A DNA stretch of 64,000 nt from Candidatus Delongbacteria bacterium (GTDB lineage: Bacteria > CAIWAD01), in assembly GCA_041675285.1 (NCBI GenBank), contig JBAYTZ010000008.1, positions 1-64,000 on the forward strand, in the 5' to 3' direction. The stretch's first letter is position 1. Every line of letters begins with the position of its first letter. A program made the translations under genes and the position numbers. Below, piece by piece: positions 25,198 to 34,500 of this stretch. The notes below the pieces were generated by a model. The model was not told where the DNA came from, made no database searches, and saw nothing but the letters and a program-made list of their open reading frames with translations.

Positions 25198-25578
25198 TCA
25201 AGAGGCCGGCGCGGGCGGCGGGAGCTCCAGCAGCCCTTCCAGCACGGCGTACAGCTCGTCCACGTCGATGCGCACGCTCCAGCGCTTCACCAGCCGTCCC
25301 TTGTGGAAGATCAGCACCGTGGGCGCGCCGCGCACGCCGTACTGCTGGGCCGTGGCGAAGTTGCCCAGCACGTTGGCCCGGGCCAGCCGCAACTGGTCGG
25401 GGAAGTCGTCGCGCAATTGATAGAGCAGACCGGACACGGTCTGGCAGCCGCTTCACGTGTTGGAGTAGAACTCCGCCACCACGGGTCGCGGCTCTTTCTG
25501 CACCAGCTCTTCCAGGGCGCCGTCGCGCAGTTCGTCGGGCCGGCCGTCCAGGCCGATGAGCTTCTTCAGGAATCGCAC
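25198..25578 (-). CDS. Thioredoxin-like protein with probable selenocysteine (UxxC active site)
   Basis: Read with the in-frame TGA at 25455-25453 as selenocysteine, the gene encodes 126 residues: MRFLKKLIGLDGRPDELRDG, then PVVAEFYSNT-U-SGC-QTVSGLLYQL (Sec42, Cys45), then a thioredoxin C-terminal half with the cis-Pro motif YGVRGAPTVLIF. Sec sits exactly at the first Cys of the thioredoxin CxxC. GTG 25578 has AGGAGA upstream. A perfect 7-bp hairpin with a UGUC loop starts 9 bases after the UGA, so the loop is 16 bases away, within the usual bacterial SECIS range. Stopping at UGA would leave a meaningless 79-residue C-terminal fragment. Alternatives are a sequencing error of TGC/TGT or a pseudogene; intact flanks on both sides argue against decay. 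It is divergent from tex. Confidence 0.8.
25426..25443 (-). promoter_or_regulatory. SECIS-like hairpin for UGA recoding
   Basis: In the mRNA, CAGACCG-UGUC-CGGUCUG forms a perfect 7-bp stem with a four-base loop carrying GU. Nine bases separate it from the UGA codon. Bacterial SECIS elements lie inside the coding region just after UGA and present a G/U in the apical loop for SelB. The bulged U of the E. coli fdhF element is not seen here. Confidence 0.65.
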
Positions 25579-25782
25579 GGGTTCTCCTTTCCAGATCCGG
25601 ACCCAACATGGCGAAGATTCGCCACGCCTGCCCGGCAGGGATCGGCAGGCCGGGGACCCGGATTGAGCCGGCCCGCCAGCGGCCGGGCTCTGCTACCTTG
25701 GGCAGGCCGCGCAGATGCGGACGAATTTCGCCTCCGGGACCCGGCGTCGGGCCCGGCGGTGACACAACGCCAGACGGGTGCG

Positions 25783-28212
25783 ATGGAACTCCTCTCCCAG
25801 ATCGCCGCGCAGCTCAACCTCAAGCTGCAGCAGGTCCAGCAAACCCTGGCCCTGCTGGACGAGGGCAACAGCGTGCCCTTCATCACGCGCTACCGCAAGG
25901 AACTGACGGGCGACCTGGACGAAGAGCAGATCCGCCGCGTGCTGGAACTGCGCGACGCCCTGCGCGGCCTGGAGGAGCGGCGCCAGGCCATCCTGCGCTC
26001 CATCGAGTCCCAGGGCCGCCTGACGGACGAGCTGCGCGCGGCCCTGCTGGCCTGCGAGCGGCTGGCGGAGCTGGAGGACCTCTACCTGCCCTACCGGCCC
26101 AAGCGCAAGACCCGCGCCAGCGAGGCGCGGCGGCGCGGACTGACCCCGCTGGCGGCCCTGCTGCTGGTCTCGGTGACCGGCGAGGCGCGCTGGCAAGAGG
26201 AACTTGGCCACGTCGCGCCGCTGGAGGGAGAGGATCCTGCCCTGGTTCCGGACAGCGGTCCCGCCGACCGGCCTGCCCCGCTCAGCTGGGACGAATTGCG
26301 CCGGGCCTCCCGCGATGAGGCCTTGGCGGCCTTCTTGGGCGACGAGGTGCCGGGTCCGGCGGAGGCCCTGGCCGGCGCGCGGGATATCCTGGCCGAGTGG
26401 CTGAGCGAGCGCGCCGAGTTGCGCGCGGCCCTGCGCCAGGGCGGGGCGCGTCACGCCGTCCTGCAGGCCCGGCTCAAAGAGTCCGGCCCGGAGGCGGCCA
26501 AGTTTTCCCTCTATCACGACTTCCACGAACTGCTGCGCGACCTGCCGCCCCACCGGGTGCTGGCCCTGAACCGCGGCGAACGCCTGGGCGTACTCCAGAT
26601 CAAACTGGACTGGCAGCCCGTCCGGCCCCTGGAGCGGGTGACGGGCACCTATCTGAAGCGGCCGGATTCGCCCTGGGCGGCGGACGTCCTGGAGGCTTTC
26701 GCCGACGGCCTGGAGCGCCTGCTGCTGCCTTCGCTGGGGCGCGAGCTGCGCGAGGAGAAGACCGTCGAGGCCGAGCTCCACAGCCTGGAGATCTACGCGG
26801 GCAACCTGCGGCAGTTGCTGCTGCAGCCGCCCTTGACGGGCCGGCGCGTGCTGGGCATCGACCCGGGTTTTCGGACGGGCTGCAAAGTGGCCGTGGTGGA
26901 CGCCACCGGGCGCCTGCTGGCCGGGGCGACCATCTACCCGCACCCGCCCCAGAACAAGCAGGCCGAGGCGCGTGTGATGCTGCTCGAGCTGGCCCGGGAC
27001 CATCAGGTGGACGTGGTGGCCATCGGCAACGGCACGGCTGGGCGCGAGACCGAGGAGCTGGTGGCGGAGTGGATCGCCGAGAACCAGCTCAGCGTGCAAT
27101 GGTGCGTGGTCAGCGAGGCCGGCGCCAGCGTCTACTCGGCCAGCGAGGAGGCCCGGGAGGAGTTCCCCGAGCTGGACGCCACCCAGCGCGGCAACATCAG
27201 CATCGCCCGCCGCCTGCAGGATCCGCTGGCTGAACTGGTGAAGATCGATCCGCGCAGCCTGGGCGTGGGCCAGTACCAGCACGACGTGACTGAGAGCCGC
27301 CTGGGTGGCCGCCTGGACGCGGTGGTGGAATCCTGCGTGAACCTGGTGGGCGTGGACCTGAACACGGCCTCTGCCAGCCTGCTGCGGCACGTGGCGGGTT
27401 TGACCCGCCGCACCAGCCGCGCCGTGGTGCAGTGGCGCGAGGAGCACGGCCCCTTCCGGCGCCGCGAGCAGCTGCGCGAGGTAAGCGGGATCGGCCCGGC
27501 AGCCTTCCGGCAGTGCGCGGGCTTCTTGCGCATCCGCGACGGCGAGGAGGCCCTGGACAACACGGGCGTCCATCCCGAGAGCTACCCGGCCCTGCGCCGC
27601 CTCTTCCAGCGCTGCGGCGTCTCCGGAGCGCAGCCCCGGGAGCTGGCCGCCGCCGTGGACGCGGAGCTGGGCGGAGACGAGGCCCGGCTGGCCGCCCTGG
27701 CCGCCGAGTTGGAGCTCGGCGTTCCCACCCTGCGCGACATCCTGGCCGAGCTGCGCAAGCCCGGCCGCGACCCGCGCGACGAGCTGGACCCGCCGCTGAT
27801 GCGCGGCGGCATCCTGCGGCTGGAGGAGCTGAAACCCGGGATGGTACTGGAAGGCACGGTGCGCAACATCGTGGACTTCGGCGCCTTCGTGGACGTGGGT
27901 CTGAAGACCGAGGGTCTGGTGCACGTCTCGCAGCTGCGCCACGAGCGCGTCCGCCACCCGCTGGACGTGCTGCGCGTGGGTGAGCGGGTCAAGGCCCAGG
28001 TGTTGGAGGTGGACCTGGTCCGCAACCGGCTGGCCCTCTCGCTCAAGGCCCTGCTGGAGGCGCCTCCCGTTCCCCGCGGGCACCGGCCGGAGAAGGCCCG
28101 GTCGGCCGACCGCGAGCGCCCGGGCGGCCAATCCCCGTCGCGCCCGCCGGCCCGTCCCGCCCCGGGCAGCCTGGCCGAGCACCTGGCCAGCAAGCGGCGG
28201 CCCGGCGGATGA
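25783..28212 (+). CDS. tex: Tex-family RNA-binding protein
   Basis: An 809-residue Tex protein: cytoplasmic, nucleic-acid binding, linked to transcription and RNA processing. The Tex N-terminal helical domain (SQIAAQLNLKLQQVQQTLAL...SVPFITRYRKELTG) is followed by a YqgF-like RNase-H-fold segment (GRRVLGIDPGFRTGCKVAVV). Helix-hairpin-helix motifs (NTASASLLRHVAGL, EVSGIGPAAFRQCAGFLRI) come next, then an S1 domain (GTVRNIVDFGAFVDVGLKTE) and a basic Pro/Arg tail. ATG 25783 chosen; GTG 25759 is also in frame. A TACCTT -10-like box lies at 25694. The stop overlaps the next start (ATGA). Confidence 0.95.
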   Translation: MELLSQIAAQLNLKLQQVQQTLALLDEGNSVPFITRYRKELTGDLDEEQIRRVLELRDALRGLEERRQAILRSIESQGRLTDELRAALLACERLAELEDLYLPYRPKRKTRASEARRRGLTPLAALLLVSVTGEARWQEELGHVAPLEGEDPALVPDSGPADRPAPLSWDELRRASRDEALAAFLGDEVPGPAEALAGARDILAEWLSERAELRAALRQGGARHAVLQARLKESGPEAAKFSLYHDFHELLRDLPPHRVLALNRGERLGVLQIKLDWQPVRPLERVTGTYLKRPDSPWAADVLEAFADGLERLLLPSLGRELREEKTVEAELHSLEIYAGNLRQLLLQPPLTGRRVLGIDPGFRTGCKVAVVDATGRLLAGATIYPHPPQNKQAEARVMLLELARDHQVDVVAIGNGTAGRETEELVAEWIAENQLSVQWCVVSEAGASVYSASEEAREEFPELDATQRGNISIARRLQDPLAELVKIDPRSLGVGQYQHDVTESRLGGRLDAVVESCVNLVGVDLNTASASLLRHVAGLTRRTSRAVVQWREEHGPFRRREQLREVSGIGPAAFRQCAGFLRIRDGEEALDNTGVHPESYPALRRLFQRCGVSGAQPRELAAAVDAELGGDEARLAALAAELELGVPTLRDILAELRKPGRDPRDELDPPLMRGGILRLEELKPGMVLEGTVRNIVDFGAFVDVGLKTEGLVHVSQLRHERVRHPLDVLRVGERVKAQVLEVDLVRNRLALSLKALLEAPPVPRGHRPEKARSADRERPGGQSPSRPPARPAPGSLAEHLASKRRPGG

Positions 28213-29021
28213 AGACCAACCGCCTGCTCCTGCCAATGATCCTCTTGGCCGGCCTGCTCCTGCTGGCCGGCTGCGCCGGCCGTCAGGTCCGGCCCGAGCG
28301 GCTGGACGAGGCCGCCATGCGCGCCTGGATCGAGGGCAACTGGCAGCCTTTGACGGCCCTGCGCCTTTCCTGGCGCGGGCAGTACCAGGACGCCGAGACC
28401 GACGTCCCCTTCCGCGTGGAATTGGCTTGGTGCGCGGACAGCACGCGCCTGGCGCTCTGCTCGCCATTCGGTGGGGAACTGGCCGTCTTCCGCTGCTCGG
28501 CCGAACAGCTCGCCGCGCGCAGCGGCGCAGCGCTGCCCGGTTGGCTGGAGCGCGTCGCCGGCGCCCTGGAGGGGCGGCCCGCCGACTGGCTGGACTGGGG
28601 CGCGGCCCGGCTGGCCGGGCTGCCCGAGGGCGTCAGCGTCGAATTGAAGGATCCCTCGCTGGCCCCGCTGTTGGTATTGGCCCTGGACAAGTTGCCCGCC
28701 GGCGTGCTGGACGAAGGTCTCTGTCGGCGGGAGAGCCTGGCCCCCTGGCTGTGGGGCGAGTGGCGCCCGCCGCTCGGCGCGCGCTGGCGGCCCGCCGAGC
28801 GGCGCTTTGAACAGGGCAAGTCCAGTTGGAGCGTGGGCGCCGCCAGCGGCCTGGTGGAACAGGTGGAGCAGGACGGCTGGAGCATCCAGCTGGACGGCTA
28901 CGAGCGCCGGTCCGGGGGCGTCGTGCTACCCGGCCGGATGAGCATCAGCCAGCCCGCCGCGCGGCGGCGCGTGGTGCTGCAACTGCGCGAGGCGCAGGTG
29001 ACCGAGATGAGCAAGGAGTAA
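28209..29021 (+). CDS. Lipoprotein of unknown function (LolB/DUF4292-like)
   Basis: A 270-residue lipoprotein with a clear lipobox (LLLLAGC, Cys22) after a Leu-rich signal peptide. The rest is a soluble beta-rich domain containing FRVELAWCADSTRLALCSPFGGELAVF and later repeated beta strands with Trp. This resembles the half-barrel of outer-membrane lipoprotein carriers and DUF4292 proteins, but the match is by general pattern only. It overlaps tex by four bases (ATGA) and is followed two bases later by a glycosyltransferase, so the three are probably co-transcribed. Confidence 0.8.
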   Translation: MKTNRLLLPMILLAGLLLLAGCAGRQVRPERLDEAAMRAWIEGNWQPLTALRLSWRGQYQDAETDVPFRVELAWCADSTRLALCSPFGGELAVFRCSAEQLAARSGAALPGWLERVAGALEGRPADWLDWGAARLAGLPEGVSVELKDPSLAPLLVLALDKLPAGVLDEGLCRRESLAPWLWGEWRPPLGARWRPAERRFEQGKSSWSVGAASGLVEQVEQDGWSIQLDGYERRSGGVVLPGRMSISQPAARRRVVLQLREAQVTEMSKE

Positions 29022-29023
29022 GC

Positions 29024-29953
29024 ATGGACGCGCGGGTCAGCATCATCGTGCCCCTCTACAACGAACGGGAATCCCTCGAGCCGCTGGTCAAGGGAATCTT
29101 CCAGGCCTGCCTGCCGCTGGGCCTGCCTTGCGAGATCATCGCCGTGGACGACGGCTCCACCGACGGTTCGCTGGAGGTGCTGAAAAGCCTGCGCAGCCGG
29201 GATCCGCGCCTGCGGATCATCTCCTTCCGGCGCAACTTCGGTAAGTCCGACGCGCTGGACGCCGGCTTCCGCGCGGCCCAGGGCGAGCTCATTTTCACCA
29301 TGGACGCCGACCTGCAGGACGACCCCAAAGAAATCCCGCGCTTCGTGGCGAAGCTCAACGAGGGCTGGGATCTGGTCTCCGGCTGGAAGCGCCGGCGGCA
29401 CGACCCCTTGAGCAAGACCCTGCCCAGCAAGTTGTTCAACGCCGTGACCAGCCGCGTCTCGGGCGTGCGCCTGCACGATTTCAACTGCGGCTTCAAGTGC
29501 TACCGGCGCGAGGTCACCCAGGCGCTACGGGTCTACGGCGAGCTGCATCGCTTCCTGCCGGCCATCGCCCACATGATCGGCTTCCGGGTCACGGAGATGG
29601 AAGTGGAGCACCACGCCCGGCCCTTCGGGAAGAGCAAGTACGGCGCGCGGCGCTTCATCAGCGGCCTGCTGGACCTGATGACCGTGGTGGTGACCACGCG
29701 CTACATCAAGAAACCCCTGCACTTCTTCGGCGCTCCCGGCCTCTGCTTCGGCTTCGCCGGCGCGCTGATCAACCTCTGGCTGACCTGGCAGAAGCTGGTC
29801 TGCGGCCAGGGTCTCTCCAACCGCCCGCTGCTCTTCCTGGGCATCCTGCTGATGATCGTGGGTCTGCAGCTGGTCAGCCTGGGGCTGATCGGCGAGATGA
29901 TCTCGCGCAGCCAGAAGGAGCCCGAGTACCAGGTGCGCGAGCGGCTGGGCTGA
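29024..29953 (+). CDS. Family 2 glycosyltransferase (DPM1/GtrB-like)
   Basis: A 309-residue membrane glycosyltransferase that probably loads a sugar from a nucleotide onto a polyprenyl phosphate. GT2 signatures are SIIVPLYNERESLEPL, IAVDDGSTDGSLEVL, FRRNFGKSDALDAGF, and MDADLQDDP (metal-binding DxD). Two C-terminal transmembrane helices (residues about 235-260 and 270-295) are typical of GtrB/YfdH-type enzymes. It ends the tex-lipoprotein unit. Confidence 0.93.
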   Translation: MDARVSIIVPLYNERESLEPLVKGIFQACLPLGLPCEIIAVDDGSTDGSLEVLKSLRSRDPRLRIISFRRNFGKSDALDAGFRAAQGELIFTMDADLQDDPKEIPRFVAKLNEGWDLVSGWKRRRHDPLSKTLPSKLFNAVTSRVSGVRLHDFNCGFKCYRREVTQALRVYGELHRFLPAIAHMIGFRVTEMEVEHHARPFGKSKYGARRFISGLLDLMTVVVTTRYIKKPLHFFGAPGLCFGFAGALINLWLTWQKLVCGQGLSNRPLLFLGILLMIVGLQLVSLGLIGEMISRSQKEPEYQVRERLG

Positions 29954-30348
29954 AGCGACCGGGAGGAAAAGTGACGCCCCCGGCGGAGGACCGGGGGCGG
30001 CCTGTGGCACTGCGGAGCCACCTGGGGGTCGTCGCATTCCGCGGCGTCGACCCCCGACGCATCGGAGATCCCCAGGGACCGGCCGACACGTCCTGACGTG
30101 AACCTGAACTTGAACTCCCGCCTGTCGATTGCAAGAACAGGGCCAAGCTCCTTCCCGCCCGCCAGGCCCGTTCGGCGTCTGCTTTTCCAGAAGTGGGCCG
30201 GCAATCCAAACGCTCTGGCAGAATCGTGGACGAAATGGGCCGGAATCGTCCTTGGCAGGAAACCCTTCCGCCCGGGCAGGGTATTTGGCACTTTGCGCCG
30301 CGGGCCGACACAGCCGCCCGCCCCAGCACCACAGTCCAGGGAGTCCCC
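29954..30348. other. Gap with two GC-rich hairpins upstream of the RND operon
   Basis: 395 bp without a convincing gene. Hairpin one: GCCCCCGG (29976-29983) / CCGGGGGC (29991-29998). Hairpin two: GGGGGTCG (30024-30031) / CGACCCCC (30048-30055). Neither has a T tract. They may be Rho-independent-like ends of the GT2 transcript or leader structures. Confidence 0.5.
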
Positions 30349-31494
30349 ATGATCCGGAACGTCGCCCGGCCCTTTCCCGTCCGTCTGCGTCACTTCTCCG
30401 TCCTGTTGCTCTCCAGTCTCGCCCTGCTGACCGGCGCCTGCCAGGTGCAGACGGGCCGCGGCGAGTCCAACCCGGCCGACAGCAACAAGGTGCAGCCCGT
30501 CCCGGTGGAACTGGAGACCGTCGTGCTGGGCAGCATGGCCTCGCGCCTGCACCTGAACGGCGTGCTCACCACCGAGGGCGAGATCAAGGTCTACCCGCTG
30601 GTGGCCGGCCACGTGGGCCGTCTGCGCGTGGAGGAGGGGGACCGCGTGCGGCGCGGCGACACGCTGCTGGTACTGGAGGACGCCGAGATCCTGCTCAGCG
30701 AGCGCCGCCTGCGGCTGGAGATGGAGAAGGCCGCCCAGGACCTGGAGCGCGTGCGCCAACTGGCGGAGGCGCGGCTGGTGCCCGAACAGGATCTGAGCGA
30801 CGCCCAGTACCTGGCCGACAAGGCCAAGCTGGCCTGGGAGAGCGCGCGGCTCACCGTGCAGCGCAGCCGGGTGACCGCGCCCGTGGGCGGCGTGGTGGGA
30901 CGGCGGCTGGTCCAACAGGGCGACTTCGTCCAGCCGGGCAGCCAGCTCTTCACCCTGGTGGACGATCGCGAACTGATCTCCGTGCTGGACGTGCCCGAGC
31001 GCGATCTGGTCCGCTTGCGCCAGGGCCAGAGCGTCGACGTCACGCCCAGTTCCGGGGACGGCAGCGTGCGCCAGGGCTGGATCAAGCGCATCAGCCCGGT
31101 GGTGGACCCGGCCAGCGGCACGCTGCGGGTCACGGTGGGAGTCAAGGACAGCGGCAGCGCGCTGCGGGCCGGCATGTACGCGCGCTTCTCCATCCTGACG
31201 GACACGCGCAACGACGTGGTGGTGGTGCCCAAGCGCGCGCTGGTCTACGACCGCGACTTGAGCTACGTCTGGGTGGCCGGCGACAGCAGCGCCGTCCGGC
31301 GGCAGGTGGAACGCGGCTACGAGGACGAGGAGCGGCTGGAGGTGCGCCAGGGCCTGCAGGCCGGCGAAGCCCTGGTGGTGGTGGGACAGAGCGCGCTCAA
31401 GCCGGGCTCGCCCATCCGCGTGGTGCGCCGGGACGGCCGCGACCTGCCCCAGCCCGCGGACAGCGTGAAGGCCGGCTCCCGGCCGCAGAAGTAG
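30349..31494 (+). CDS. RND efflux periplasmic adaptor (membrane fusion protein)
   Basis: A 381-residue HlyD/AcrA-type adaptor that bridges an inner-membrane RND pump to an outer-membrane channel. ATG 30349 starts a lipoprotein-like leader (LLLSSLALLTGAC). The biotinyl-lipoyl half-motifs are GEIKVYPLVAGHVGRLRVEE and RVTAPVGGVVGRRLV, flanking a short coiled-coil hairpin. They are followed by a beta-barrel and a membrane-proximal domain. 27 bases later the first RND gene begins. No outer-membrane factor gene is present. Confidence 0.93.
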   Translation: MIRNVARPFPVRLRHFSVLLLSSLALLTGACQVQTGRGESNPADSNKVQPVPVELETVVLGSMASRLHLNGVLTTEGEIKVYPLVAGHVGRLRVEEGDRVRRGDTLLVLEDAEILLSERRLRLEMEKAAQDLERVRQLAEARLVPEQDLSDAQYLADKAKLAWESARLTVQRSRVTAPVGGVVGRRLVQQGDFVQPGSQLFTLVDDRELISVLDVPERDLVRLRQGQSVDVTPSSGDGSVRQGWIKRISPVVDPASGTLRVTVGVKDSGSALRAGMYARFSILTDTRNDVVVVPKRALVYDRDLSYVWVAGDSSAVRRQVERGYEDEERLEVRQGLQAGEALVVVGQSALKPGSPIRVVRRDGRDLPQPADSVKAGSRPQK

Positions 31495-31521
31495 TTCGCC
31501 ACCGCCAGCCCAGGAAGTTCC

Positions 31522-34500
31522 ATGTCGCCACTCCCCGAACCCGCCGATCCACTTCAGCGCCACGGTTTCGTGGCCTTCATTACCAGCCGGCCCGTGGCCG
31601 TGACCATGCTGGTGCTGGCCGTGATGGTCTTCGGTCTGATCTCAATGCAGCGCCTGCCCCTGACGCTGATGCCCGACATCAGCTACCCCAGCATCACCCT
31701 GCGCACGGTCTGGGAGGGCGCCGCCCCGGAAGAGGTGGAGCAGTTTATCTCGCGGCCGATCGAGCAGGCCATGGGCGTGGTGGCGGGCAAAGTCTCCATC
31801 TCCAGCCTCTCCCGCGCCGGCCAGTCCGACGTGGTGGTGGAGTTCGGCTGGGACAACGACATGGACCTCTCCATCCAGGACCTGCGCGAGAAACTGGAGA
31901 CCGTCCGCCTGCCCGATGACGCGGAGCGCCCGCTGATCCTGCGCTACGATCCCGCGCTGGATCCCGTCCTGCGCGTGGGCCTGACCTGGCAAGACGGCGC
32001 GGGTGACGAGTCCGCCCTGCGCAGCCTGCGCCTGCTGGGCGAGGAACGGGTCAAGCTCGAGCTGGAGAAGCTGCCCGGCGTGGCCGCCGTCAAGGTCAAG
32101 GGCGGCCTGGAGGAGGAGATCCGCGTCGAGCTGGACGAGGCCGAACTGAGCCTGCGCGGGCTGGACATCCAGTCCATCTCCCGCCAGCTGGCCTCGGAGA
32201 ACGTCAACCTGGCGGGCGGCAATTTGAAGGAGGGCCGCTCGGAGTACGTGGTGCGCGTGCTGTCTGAATTCAAGAGCCTGGCGGAGATCGCGGACACGCG
32301 CCTGCGCACGGCGGACGGCGCGTTCATCACCCTGGGCGACATCGCCACCATCCGGCGCACGGGGCGCGACGCCGAGACCCTGACCCGGGTGGAGGGCCGC
32401 CCGGCGGTTGAGATCGAGATCCACAAGGAGGCCGACGCCAACGTGGTGCGAGTGGCGGCCAGCCTGCGCAAGCGCCTGTTCGGCCAGGACAAACCCGGGA
32501 CGGCCGGGCTCCCGGCGGATTCCAGCCAGGCGGCGGCCGCCGAGAAGAGCTCCGGTCGCCCCGGCAAGGGCGGCCCGCCCCAACCCATGGGCCCGGAGCC
32601 GCTGGCCAAGCAGCTGGGCGGCCAGGGCGTGGCGCTCTCCCTGTTGGCGGATCAGAGCACGTTCATCCAGGGCAGCCTGGACGAACTGCGCTCCAACGCC
32701 GTGCAGGGCGGTCTGCTGGCCGTGCTGATCCTCTTCCTCTTCCTGCGCAGCGTGGGGCCCACGCTGATCGTGGCGCTGACCATCCCGCTCTCCATCGTGG
32801 CGACCTTCGGTCCCATGCAGCTCAGCTCGCTCTCGCTCAACGTGATGAGCCTGGGCGGCCTGGCCCTGGGCATCGGCATGCTGGTGGACAACGCCATCGT
32901 GGTGCTGGAATCCATCCACCGCTGCCGGGCCGAGGGCGACGACCGCCTGCGGGCGGCCATCCGGGGCACGGGGGAGGTGGCCCAGGCGGTGACGGCCTCC
33001 ACGCTCACCACCGTGGCCGTGTTCTTTCCCATGGTCTTCGTGGAAGGCGTGGCCGGCCAGGTCTTCGGCGACCTGGCGCTGGTGGTGGTGTTCTCCCTCA
33101 GCGCCTCGCTGGTCTTCGCGCTGACCTTCATCCCCATGCTGGCCGCCCTGGGCGCCCGGGGGGCGGAGGCCGGCGCGCCGGATTCCCCGGCAGACCCAGC
33201 GCCGGAGCGGCCCGGCGGTTGGCGCGGGCAGCGGGCCTTGTTGCTGGGCCGGCCGGCGGCCTGGGAGCAGACCCGCCGGTCGGCGCGCTCCCTGAACCAG
33301 TGGCGGCGCGCGGGCCGCGCGTGGCGCAGCCTGGCCTGGCTCCCGGCCTGGGGCCTGCTGCTGCTCCGCCTGCCCGTGCTGGTGCTGCTGGACGTGGTGG
33401 CGCGCGTTGTGCAGGTACTGGCCTGGGTCTTGACCTTGGGCCTGGCCTGGAGCGGGCGCCGCCTGGGGGCGGCCTTCGGCGGGCTGGGGCGGCTGTTGGA
33501 ACGGCTGGGCGGACGCTTCGACCGTGGCGGCGCTGGAAATCAGGCCTACCCGCGAACCATGCGGCGCGTGCTGGAGCGGCCCCAAGGTCTGTTGACGGGG
33601 GTGCTGTTGCTGCTCGCCTTGGCCGTGGCCCTGCTGCCCCGGCTGGGCCGCGAACTGATTCCCCTCCTGCATCAGGGCGAGTTCTTCGTGGAGGCCGAAC
33701 TGCCCGTGGGCAGCCCGCTGGAGCGTACGGCCGAGCGGCTGGCCCCGCTGGAGGCCTTCCTGCGCGCCCAGCCGGAAGTGGCCGGCGTGGCGCTGGTTGC
33801 CGGGGCCGACACCCAGGGCGGCATCGACACCGAGGGCGGCGAGCACCTGGCGCGGCTGACGGTGCGGCTGAAGGACACGGGCGACCCGCGCGGCGCCGAG
33901 GAGCGCGTGCTGGCCCGCCTGCGGCCCTTCCTGCTGAACCTGCCCGACGTGAAGAGCCGCGTGGGCCACCCCGTGCTCTTCAGCTACAAGACGCCCGTGG
34001 AGGTCCAGATCACGGGCCACGACCTGGCCGACCTGCGCGCCAGCGCGCGCCGGGTGGCGGCGGCCCTGGCCGACCTGCCCGGGCTGGCCGACCTGCACAC
34101 CACCTCCGGCGGCGGCAACCCGGAGATCCACGTGCGCTTCCGGCGCGCCGAGCTGGCCCGGCTGGGGCTGGAGCTGCAGAGCGTGGGTGCGTTGCTCCGC
34201 CACAAGGTGCTGGGCGAGGTCGAGACCGAATTCCGCGACGTAGAGCAGCGCGTGGACATCCGCGTGCGCCTGCGGCCGGAGGACCTGCTGGGCGTGGAGG
34301 ACATCCGCGCGCTGATCGTCAACCCCGGCCAGGCCGTGCCCATTCCCCTCTCCGCCGTGGCCGAGGTCTTCCTGAGCGAGGGCCCCAGCGAGATCCGCCG
34401 GCTGGAGCAGGAGCGCACGGCGCTGATCCGCGCCAACCTGAGCGGCCTGGATCTGGGCCGGGCGGTGCCCCAGCTGCGCCAGCGCCTGGCCGCCCTGGAC

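Noticed and set aside
25198..25437. 79-residue stand-alone protein, or a pseudogene with a nonsense mutation
   Set aside because: Upstream codons continue the thioredoxin fold with a good start, and the UGA sits at the catalytic Cys beside a SECIS-like hairpin. Sec is the better reading, though not proven.
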